Of a stretch of 48,308 nt of DNA, positions 1 through 6,479 are shown piece after piece. The notes beneath the pieces were generated by a model that worked only from the letters and a program-made list of their open reading frames with translations, was not told where the DNA came from and did no database searches. The position numbers and the translations under genes are program-made. The stretch spans positions 1 to 48,308 of the forward strand of contig OMWC01000026.1 in the NCBI GenBank assembly GCA_900314655.1. Reading direction: 5' to 3'. This DNA is from an uncultured Prevotellaceae bacterium (lineage in GTDB: Bacteria > Bacteroidota > Bacteroidia > Bacteroidales > Bacteroidaceae). Positions within the stretch are counted from its first letter, which is position 1. Each line of letters opens with the position of its first letter.

Positions 1-190
1 ACAAGTAATGTCAAGCGTTTCTAAGCCCAGAGTCAGACAGAATCGTCACAAGCAAGGGCTAAATCAGACACTCGAAAAAATATCTGCGGATTTTAGGTTA
101 TTAAAAGATACGTATAGTTGAGCGCAAAACAAAATAAATCGGTTTATTTTTATTGCCGAAACGGAGTATCTTATTCAAAATTACAAATAA

Positions 191-700
191 GTGAGAACAA
201 ATGCATTGCGAAATTTTTCGCATAAGATTTGCAGGATTGCCGAGTTTATGCGTGAATACAAACTCGTCAAGGAGTTTGGCGAGGGTGTTGACCGTATGTT
301 CCGCGAAATGGTAGAGGCTGGCAACCCGGCTTCAGAATACAAGCAAGTGGAATTCATGGTCAAGGTGAAACCTACCTCGGCATTGAGAGATGAGGATGAA
401 ACTAATGAGAAAACTGGGGAGAAAAGTACCCAGAAAAATGCCCAGAAAAGAGAAAAGTGGCCAGAAAAATGGCCAGAAAAGTGGCCAGGAAATGCCCAGA
501 AAGTATTAGATGTTCTATCCTCTGATAAATCTACAACTATTGCAAGATTGGAGGAAGAACTAAATTTAGGGCATACAACTCTCAAGAAGATCTTGCGAGA
601 AATGCAGAATGAAAATATCATCCGTCGTGTCGGCCCAGACAAGGGTGGTCATTGGAAGTCATTGGACAAGACGAGAAAGGGGGCAAGTAATGGAAAGTAA
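191..700 (+). pseudogene. C-terminal remnant of an AlbA/RecG-like ATP-binding protein
   Basis: The reading frame opens at a GTG just after an in-frame stop and begins in the middle of a family. Residues 15-40 (IAEFMREYKLVKEFGEGVDRM) resemble the late part of the Bacteroidetes ATP-binding proteins with an AlbA_2/divergent AAA domain, sometimes annotated as RecG-like, so the DNA-binding and ATPase parts are missing. A lysine/tryptophan-rich short tandem repeat (WPEKWPEKWPGN) links to a C-terminal winged-helix-like segment (TIARLEEELNLGHTTLKKIL), as is usual in this family. It overlaps the next fragment by a few bases. The family call is from recognition of these motifs; the truncation is visible because nothing in bases 1-190 continues the frame. 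Confidence 0.6.
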
Positions 701-1034
701 GACATATAACAAATATAGCAATCTCCATGCTGGGTGGGAAATGATGACCTATGACAAACTCTTCGATAATGTTATCAGCGAGGCTGTCAACACCATCATT
801 CAGGCTCACGATTTGGACTTCGAGCGTCTCTGGCTCAGTTTTAACCGTACCGACCGTTTTATAATGCAAAGTCTGAGTAGCAACAAAAACCCTATGCAAA
901 ATCGTCAGATGGCCACCAACACCACTTTCAGCGCCATCAAACGTCTGATGAAGGCAGGTTATGTGATTCGCTCAGAAGACTACGAGGTAGAAGACCCATT
1001 CTTCAAAACCTGGATATTAAAGATGTGTATGTGA
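690..1034 (+). pseudogene. C-terminal remnant of an AAA ATPase (archaeal-type ATPase family)
   Basis: This 114-residue frame starts at the ATG that overlaps the end of the previous fragment. It contains only the family's C-terminal winged-helix and tail: FNRTDRFIMQSLSS, then TFSAIKRLMKAGYVIRSEDYEVEDPFFKTWIL. Intact members are usually 350-400 residues with a P-loop NTPase domain; no Walker A or B motif is present here. The DPFFKTWI ending is characteristic of the ATP-binding proteins related to pfam01637. I infer a 5'-deleted copy rather than a functional small protein. Confidence 0.6.
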
Positions 1035-1048
1035 AAAAAGAAAAGAAT

Positions 1049-1180
1049 ATGAGCAATAAAGAACCTGGTTACGTTTACATACTTACCAACCCCAGCTTCC
1101 GCGAAGACTGGGTGAAGATTGGCAAGAGCTCACGTCCTGTGGATATGAGGAGTAAGGAAAGTTGTACATTCATTCAATAA
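1049..1180 (+). pseudogene. N-terminal remnant of a GIY-YIG nuclease
   Basis: A 43-residue frame begins MSNKEPGYVYILTNPSF and continues REDWVKIGKSSRPVD, which matches the start of Bacteroidetes GIY-YIG (T5orf172-like) nucleases, including the GYVYILTN and VKIGKS elements. It then breaks into unrelated residues and stops, so the rest of the nuclease domain and its catalytic acid are missing. The 3' truncation ends at the tracrRNA region of the CRISPR locus. Confidence 0.65.
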
Positions 1181-1218
1181 TTAGGAGCAATGAGCAAAAT
1201 AAAATATTATATCTACAT

Positions 1219-1307
1219 AAAAAAGAACCGCCACTATTAGAAAATAGTTTTGGCTCTCTTTAGTGTTCACAACGGAATAATCCTTATTGTGAATGACTCT
1301 CATATCA
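1219..1307 (-). ncRNA. tracrRNA of the type II-C CRISPR-Cas9 locus
   Basis: Bases 1287-1302 match 16 contiguous bases of the CRISPR repeat, and the match resumes after a 6-base gap to about 1308, so the minus-strand transcript carries an anti-repeat to the crRNA. Reading leftward, the anti-repeat is followed by a short GGA/UCC hairpin and then a Rho-independent terminator (stems GAGCC/GGTTC and ACTATT/AATAGT, then six T, ending near 1219). A promoter sits immediately upstream at 1313-1343 and would start the RNA at about 1306-1308, giving a transcript of about 88 nt that begins with the anti-repeat. It is divergent from cas9. Exact ends are inferred. Confidence 0.85.
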
Positions 1308-1312
1308 TGTTG

Positions 1313-1343
1313 CAAAATTAACAAAAAAACTTAAACCTGCAAA
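1313..1343 (-). promoter_or_regulatory. Promoter of the tracrRNA
   Basis: Minus strand: TTTG (1340-1343), 19 bases, TAATTTTG (1313-1320). This is a full match to the Bacteroidetes primary sigma factor consensus and fits a start directly at the anti-repeat. Confidence 0.75.
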
Positions 1344-1424
1344 AAAAATAAGGCTAAAAATAATAAAAAGGGTTATTTCACATATAATCTCTGTTAATCA
1401 ACAAATAATTTGTTTCTTTTTTAC

Positions 1425-1432
1425 TAACTTTG
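1425..1432 (+). promoter_or_regulatory. Minus-7 element of the cas9 promoter
   Basis: TAACTTTG matches the Bacteroidetes TAnnTTTG element and lies 24 bases before the cas9 ATG. No good -33 TTTG at 19-21 bases is visible, so this promoter may be weak. Its presence argues against translation starting at the overlapping TTG at 1430. Confidence 0.5.
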
Positions 1433-1456
1433 CCAAATAAAGTAACTAAAAAACTT

Positions 1457-4400
1457 ATGAAATATATACTAGGATTAGACCCCGGAATTGCAAGTATAGG
1501 TTGGGCAATAGTTTTGGAAGCAGAGAACAATCAAGAGACATCAAGGATAATTTCTTCTGGAGTCATAAAGGCCAACTTCGATAATTTCACATATCTGAAC
1601 AGCAAAGGCATACCCAAGGAGGGAAACCCCGTAGAAATGTTCAGAAAAGGATTTAGTGTTTCTCCTAATCTAGTCAGAAGACAAAGCAGAAGTGCTCGTC
1701 GTAATCTGCAACATTACAAACTGCGTAGGGCTGATTTGATAAAGTTGCTGAAAGAAAATCATCTGGTTAACGATGATACTATTTTATATGAAGAAGGGAA
1801 GAATACAACCCATCAGACTTATGAACTCCGTGCTAAAGCGGCTATGGAGGAAATATCATTGGAAGAACTGGCTAAAGTCTTGTTAATGATAAACAAGAAA
1901 CGTGGCTATAAAAGCAGCAGAAAAGAAGATTTTGATTCAGATGAGCAACAGGGTGAATATTTGTCAGCAATAGTTGGCAGAAGCAAAACGCTGGCAGATA
2001 ATCACCAAACTGTTGGTCAATATTTGATGAACCAATTGGAGCAGCACCCATTGAAGAGTATCAAGAATCAGACTTTTTATCGTAAAGACTACGAAGACGA
2101 GTTTGAGCAGATTTGGAAAACTCAGATAAAGTTTCATCCAGAATTGACTCGTAAGCTTAAAAAAGAGCTCAAGAACCGAGTCATATTCTACCAGCGGCCC
2201 ATTGAAAGCAAGAAACAAGATTTGAGTTTCTGTGAACTTGAAAGCCGACAGATAGAAATAGAAAAGAACGGAAAGAAACGACTTGTAACAACGGGCAGCA
2301 AGGTATGTCCCATTTCTTCTCCGTTATTTCAAGAATTCAGGATGTGGCACCGGTTGAATGATACTGTTGTCATTAACCTCAACACTCTAGAAAAAAGGAG
2401 CCTCACACTTGGCGAAAAAGAATTACTTGCTTCTGAACTATCCATCAGAAAAGAACTTTCCAAAAAAGATGTTATTAAGTTATTGTTAGGTAAAGGTGGT
2501 AAAAACTTTGATTTGAATTTTGAAAAATTATTAGGTAATGAGACTCAGGCAAGACTTGTCAATGCTTACCTGAAGATTCTGGAGTTGACAGGTCACGACA
2601 AACTGGACATCAAGAAAATGAAGGCGCATGAAGTGATTGATGCCATTTGCACGGTGTTCGCTAATTTTGGCTATTCTTCAGAAGCGTTAAAGGGGCAAAT
2701 AGAAAACGGGCTGGATGTATGCCAACAACCTTACTACAGACTATGGCATCTGTTATATTCTTTTCCTGGTGACAACACTCGTTCTGGCAATGCAAAGTTA
2801 ATTCAACGAGTAAAAGATTTATTCCAGTTTGATTCAGATGAATTTGCAAAGGAAATTGCAGAAGTGAGATTTCCTGATGGACATGGTAGCCTCAGCGCAA
2901 AAGCCATTCAAAAGATTCTTCCTAAATTGAAAGAAGGATATCAATATAGCGATGCATGTGAATTGGTTGGCTACAAGCACAGCAAACGTTCAATCACCAA
3001 AAAGGAAAATGAGCAAAGAGTCTTACAGCAGCACTTAAAGTTAATACCCCACAATAGTCTCCGCAATCCACTGGTTGAGAGGATTCTTAATCAGATGGTG
3101 ATGCTTGTCAACAACTTAGTTGATGAATATGGTAAGACATATGGCACCTTTGACGAAATCCGCATAGAGTTGCCACGTGAGTTAAGTAGCAATGCAGAGA
3201 AACGGCAGCGAGACTCAAAGGGAATTGATGATAATCAGAAAGAGAAAGAAACATGTAGGGAGGAACTGATAACCATACTAAAAAAGCATGGAATAAAAGT
3301 AACCTATGTAAGTGAGAATGACCTGCTGAAATACCGATTATATAAAGAATTGGAAAAGAATGATTTCAAGACACTCTATTCCAACAGTAAAGTTGATCTT
3401 ATAGATTTGATAATGGGTAGAGGGTTTGATAAAGAGCATATTATTCCTAGGGCATTGCGCTTTGATAATTCTTTTTCAAATCTAACTATAGAAAGGACAG
3501 ACATAAACCTTGACAAGAGCAAATCAACGGCTATCGATTTTATCAGAGACACCTATGGTGAAGAAGCCACACGGCAATATATTGCCAAGGTGAATGAACT
3601 ATTTAGACAGAAAGCAATCAGCAAGACAAAGAAAGAAAATCTACTAAGAACATATGACGAAATCCCCAGTGAGTCTTTAAATCGCGATTTGGGCCTGACT
3701 GCCTACATTAACAAAAAAGCAATGGAGATACTTGAGCCTGTTACGCGTAAGGTCGTTCCTACAACGGGTAAGATTACCAGCCAATTAAGAAAGGAATGGC
3801 AAATAGAAACTGTGCTGAAAGAACTCATTTGGGATAAATACAAGAAATTAGGATTGATAAATTCTTATGTTGACAAGAATGGCGAAATAGTTGAAAGAAT
3901 TAACCAGAACGTCTGGACCAAAAGGAGCGATCATCGTAATCACGCGATGGATGCTATTACCGTTGCCTTTACAAATCCTGTCTTCATCTTCTATCTCAAC
4001 TCATTGAATTCGCGAGGTGAAGCTCGTGAACAGCTTATTAAAATGCGTCATAAGTATATGCATCGTGATGAGCAAGGAAACTGGATATTCAACCCACCGA
4101 TGCAAATAGACATCTTGCGTGCTGAGGTTAAGCAGCAGTTAGAGCAGATGCTTATTTTTCACCAGTCTTCGTCAAAAGTTTCTACTCCTAATGTGAATAT
4201 TACTAAGTCGAAAAAGAAAAAAGCAGGAAACATGCAACAGACTTTGACTCCTAGAGGCAAATTGCATGATGACACCTACTATGGCTGTATTCAATATCCT
4301 GAATGTGAAATTGTTGCTGTTGGCAAATCTTTCGATGAATGTAAAATCGCAACAGTGACGAAAGCTTCTTATAAAATAGCTTTGCTGGAACGCCTAAACC

Positions 4401-5287
4401 AATATGGCGGCAATCCCAAAGATGCGTTTACAGGCAAGAACGCTTTGGACAAGAACCCCATTTGGCTCGATGAAATGCATACGAAGTCAGTCCCGCAGAA
4501 AGTGAAGTGCTTGCAAATCAAGACCGTCTATACCAAACGGGTTGCAGTCAATGAAAACCTGAATTTAGAAAATGTCGTTAATGAGGGCATCAAACGCATT
4601 CTAAAAGCACGTCTTGAAGCATACAATGGCAAAACCAAGGATGCTTTTACAAATTTGGAGGAAAATCCAATTTGGTTCAATAAGGAGAAAGGCATTTGTA
4701 TCAAATCCGTCATAGTGAAAGCCACAGATGTAAAAGACCCAATACCTCTGCATAAGGAAAAAGACAGAAGTGGAAAACATGTGATTGATGATGAAGGCAA
4801 GTCGAAATCTGTTGACTTTGTTAAGCCCAACAAAAATCATCATGCAGACATCTATGTTGATGCTAATGGTGATCTTCATGAAAAATTCGTCACTTTCTTT
4901 GAGGCCGTTCAGAAAGCCAACAAGAACCAACCGATAGTTGACCTAAATTACCATGCTGACGAAGGTTGGCGCCATTTATTCTCGATTCAGCGTTTTGACT
5001 ATTTGGTGGTTCCAGACAAAGTGAGTGGCTTTGATCCTTCGGCCATCGACGTGTGTAATCCTGCTAATTATCCTATTGTCAGTCCTCACCTTTTCAGGGT
5101 GCAGAAAATGTCTTCAAAGAATTATGTATTAAGGCAACATCTTGATACATCTAATAAGACACCAGAAGAACTAAAAGGTGTTACATCAATTGAGATAAGA
5201 AGCCTTTCAAATTTTTTAGGTTGCATGAAGGTCTCGGTAAATCGTTTAGGACGGATAACCTCTGCTCAGCCTATTATGATATTATGA
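1457..5287 (+). CDS. cas9: CRISPR-associated endonuclease Cas9, type II-C
   Basis: RNA-guided double-strand DNA endonuclease of 1276 residues that uses the adjacent tracrRNA and crRNAs. RuvC-I is at the very N terminus (ILGLDPGIASIGWAI, Asp8), followed by the arginine-rich bridge helix (about residues 75-100, RRQSRSARRNL). RuvC-II is at IRIELPREL (Glu571), HNH at KEHIIPRAL with His661, Asn675 and Asn684, and RuvC-III at DHRNHAMDA (His826, His829, Asp832), so all catalytic residues are present. The C-terminal 400 residues, expected to hold the wedge and PAM-interacting region, are lineage specific. The ATG at 1457 was chosen because the upstream TTG overlaps the promoter and homologues start MK.ILGLD. 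The gene is visibly AT-richer than the glycan genes to the right, which suggests transfer. No csn2, cas4, cas1 or cas2 accompanies it. Confidence 0.97.
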   Translation: MKYILGLDPGIASIGWAIVLEAENNQETSRIISSGVIKANFDNFTYLNSKGIPKEGNPVEMFRKGFSVSPNLVRRQSRSARRNLQHYKLRRADLIKLLKENHLVNDDTILYEEGKNTTHQTYELRAKAAMEEISLEELAKVLLMINKKRGYKSSRKEDFDSDEQQGEYLSAIVGRSKTLADNHQTVGQYLMNQLEQHPLKSIKNQTFYRKDYEDEFEQIWKTQIKFHPELTRKLKKELKNRVIFYQRPIESKKQDLSFCELESRQIEIEKNGKKRLVTTGSKVCPISSPLFQEFRMWHRLNDTVVINLNTLEKRSLTLGEKELLASELSIRKELSKKDVIKLLLGKGGKNFDLNFEKLLGNETQARLVNAYLKILELTGHDKLDIKKMKAHEVIDAICTVFANFGYSSEALKGQIENGLDVCQQPYYRLWHLLYSFPGDNTRSGNAKLIQRVKDLFQFDSDEFAKEIAEVRFPDGHGSLSAKAIQKILPKLKEGYQYSDACELVGYKHSKRSITKKENEQRVLQQHLKLIPHNSLRNPLVERILNQMVMLVNNLVDEYGKTYGTFDEIRIELPRELSSNAEKRQRDSKGIDDNQKEKETCREELITILKKHGIKVTYVSENDLLKYRLYKELEKNDFKTLYSNSKVDLIDLIMGRGFDKEHIIPRALRFDNSFSNLTIERTDINLDKSKSTAIDFIRDTYGEEATRQYIAKVNELFRQKAISKTKKENLLRTYDEIPSESLNRDLGLTAYINKKAMEILEPVTRKVVPTTGKITSQLRKEWQIETVLKELIWDKYKKLGLINSYVDKNGEIVERINQNVWTKRSDHRNHAMDAITVAFTNPVFIFYLNSLNSRGEAREQLIKMRHKYMHRDEQGNWIFNPPMQIDILRAEVKQQLEQMLIFHQSSSKVSTPNVNITKSKKKKAGNMQQTLTPRGKLHDDTYYGCIQYPECEIVAVGKSFDECKIATVTKASYKIALLERLNQYGGNPKDAFTGKNALDKNPIWLDEMHTKSVPQKVKCLQIKTVYTKRVAVNENLNLENVVNEGIKRILKARLEAYNGKTKDAFTNLEENPIWFNKEKGICIKSVIVKATDVKDPIPLHKEKDRSGKHVIDDEGKSKSVDFVKPNKNHHADIYVDANGDLHEKFVTFFEAVQKANKNQPIVDLNYHADEGWRHLFSIQRFDYLVVPDKVSGFDPSAIDVCNPANYPIVSPHLFRVQKMSSKNYVLRQHLDTSNKTPEELKGVTSIEIRSLSNFLGCMKVSVNRLGRITSAQPIMIL

Positions 5288-5302
5288 TGATTATAATAAA
5301 GC

Positions 5303-5330
5303 AAAAATCCCACCAGCTGGTGGGATTTTT
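5303..5330. terminator. Bidirectional terminator between cas9 and the array
   Basis: A perfect 28-base palindrome with a CCCACCAGCTGGTGGG core and flanking A5 and T5 tracts. It lies 15 bases after the cas9 stop and can end cas9 transcripts from the left and array transcripts from the right. Confidence 0.9.
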
Positions 5331-5368
5331 AATTATCAGAAGCTTTTTATCTCTGTATTTGTCACTAT

Positions 5369-5405
5369 GCATCAGATTTTCAATTCAATATGAATTATCT
5401 GATGC
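5369..5405 (-). repeat. Hairpin at the distal end of the CRISPR array
   Basis: GCATCAGAT (5369-5377) pairs perfectly with ATCTGATGC (5397-5405), and AATTCA (5382-5387) pairs with TGAATT (5391-5396) inside it. The outer arm uses the last five bases of the final repeat, so the transcript's last repeat would fold with the trailer. It may mark a degenerate repeat remnant or affect processing of the last crRNA end. Confidence 0.5.
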
Positions 5406-5763
5406 TTCTGATATGAATTTGAGAGTCATTCACAACTTGTTAAGCCAGCGCCCTACCGGATAGACCGATGCTTCTGATATGAATTTGAGAGTCATTCACA
5501 ACCCACATAGAAAAGGGCGCATATTGGCAACCGATGCTTCTGATATGAATTTGAGAGTCATTCACAACTCCTGCTTCAACTTCTTGTAGTAGTTGAGGAT
5601 GCTTCTGATATGAATTTGAGAGTCATTCACAACTCTTCGTGTTGAAGTTGTAAGTGTCAAGCGATGCTTCTGATATGAATTTGAGAGTCATTCACAACCA
5701 AGGGAAAAGTGGTAAACTGTGTCAGGCGATGCTTCTGATATGAATTTGAGAGTCATTCATAAC
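5401..5763 (-). CRISPR. CRISPR array, six 36-bp repeats and five spacers, transcribed leftward
   Basis: Repeats are at 5401-5436, 5467-5502, 5533-5568, 5598-5633, 5663-5698 and 5728-5763; spacers are 30, 30, 29, 29 and 29 bases. On the minus strand each repeat begins GTTGTGAATGACTC, the orientation typical of type II crRNA, and it is complementary to the tracrRNA at 1287-1308. The right-most repeat has one change (position 5760), giving GTTATG at its start; the other five are identical. A consensus promoter at 5829-5860 reads into the array from the right, and a palindromic terminator ends it at 5330. No spacer matches elsewhere in this window by eye. Confidence 0.96.
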
Positions 5764-5828
5764 CATGTTCACCGAAGAAATGATGGGCTTGATAATAATC
5801 AACAATGTCAATGAGCACTTTGTTGATG

Positions 5829-5860
5829 CAAAAATACAAAGATTTTATTAAAACACCAAA
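5829..5860 (-). promoter_or_regulatory. Leader promoter of the CRISPR array
   Basis: Minus strand: TTTG (5857-5860), 20 bases, TATTTTTG (5829-5836), a full Bacteroidetes promoter. Transcription would start near 5822, about 60 bases before the first repeat, within an AT-rich leader. Confidence 0.75.
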
Positions 5861-6016
5861 TATTTCTATATTTTAATTATTGTAGTTTTGTTTGACTTTT
5901 ACTTGTATTTCGTATTTATTTGTGATTTGAAAATTTCTCAAACTAGAAATTTGTTTAAAAATAGGTATTAACTACACTAAACGATTAAACAAACTGATAT
6001 ACTGAAGGTTAGATCA

Positions 6017-6332
6017 TGTAGTTAAACTACATTTAACTACATGGTAACTACATAGAAACTACATGGTTACTCGAGGATACCTACGAAATAAGGGATTTCT
6101 GCTTGAATTGGTGTTCTTATCAATTGGTTTTCAATGAGTTCCGAATTAGTTCCGATATTGGGAACTGGCAGTTCCGATAGGAGAAACTGTCAGTTCCAAT
6201 AGGCGGAACTGTCAGTTCCCAAGTTCGGAACTGACGGGAACTGACGTTAGCGAAAATTCAAATCAGCAATTCCTAGATGCCAAAATGAAGTTAGCGTGTA
6301 GTTAGTATGTAGTTAAGTGTAGTTTAACTACA
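6017..6332. repeat. Mirror-arranged TGTAGTT/AACTACA phased repeats
   Basis: Two 15-bp palindromes, TGTAGTTAAACTACA (6017-6031) and TGTAGTTTAACTACA (6318-6332), flank the region. After the first come three direct AACTACA half-sites (6035, 6046, 6057); before the second come two TGTAGTT half-sites (6297, 6308). Spacing is 10-11 bp, one helical turn, and the two clusters face each other. Single outlying copies are at 5881, 5970 and 6373. There is no coding frame. The layout resembles iterons or an operator array; the binding protein is unknown. Confidence 0.8.
6138..6246. repeat. 22-bp-phased GGAACTG(N)CAGTTCC palindrome array
   Basis: Three palindromes, GGAACTGGCAGTTCC (6161-6175), GAAACTGTCAGTTCC (6183-6197) and GGAACTGTCAGTTCC (6205-6219), start exactly 22 bp apart. 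They are preceded by two AGTTCCGA half-sites 11 bp apart (6137, 6148) and followed by a perfect tandem GGAACTGACG x2 (6227-6246). This block sits centrally between the two TGTAGTT clusters, upstream of vapE. I read it as protein-binding iterons or operators. Confidence 0.85.
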
Positions 6333-6412
6333 TGGTTTATCTTATTGATTATAAGAGGTTTCAAGTAAATAATGTAGTTTAAACCTATTTTTTAAGAAAA
6401 TTCTTGTGAAAG

Positions 6413-6444
6413 TTTGCAAATGACAAAAGATTTTTGTATCTTTG
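6413..6444 (+). promoter_or_regulatory. Promoter of the vapE-like gene
   Basis: TTTG (6413-6416), 20 bases, TATCTTTG (6437-6444): a perfect consensus promoter 36 bases before the ATG at 6480. It rules out the TTG at 6414 as the start codon. Confidence 0.85.
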
Positions 6445-6479
6445 CAGTGGACTATGATAGAACAAGACAAAGAATAATT

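Noticed and set aside
1430..1456. TTG start nine codons upstream of the cas9 ATG
   Set aside because: The TTG is part of the TAACTTTG -7 promoter element, so it would not be inside the transcript; homologues begin at MK.ILGLD.
5334..5343. TATCAGAAGC near the array as a second tracrRNA anti-repeat
   Set aside because: It has the same sense as the crRNA rather than its complement on the transcribed strand, and only 10 bases match; a complete tracrRNA with promoter and terminator is already present at 1219-1307.
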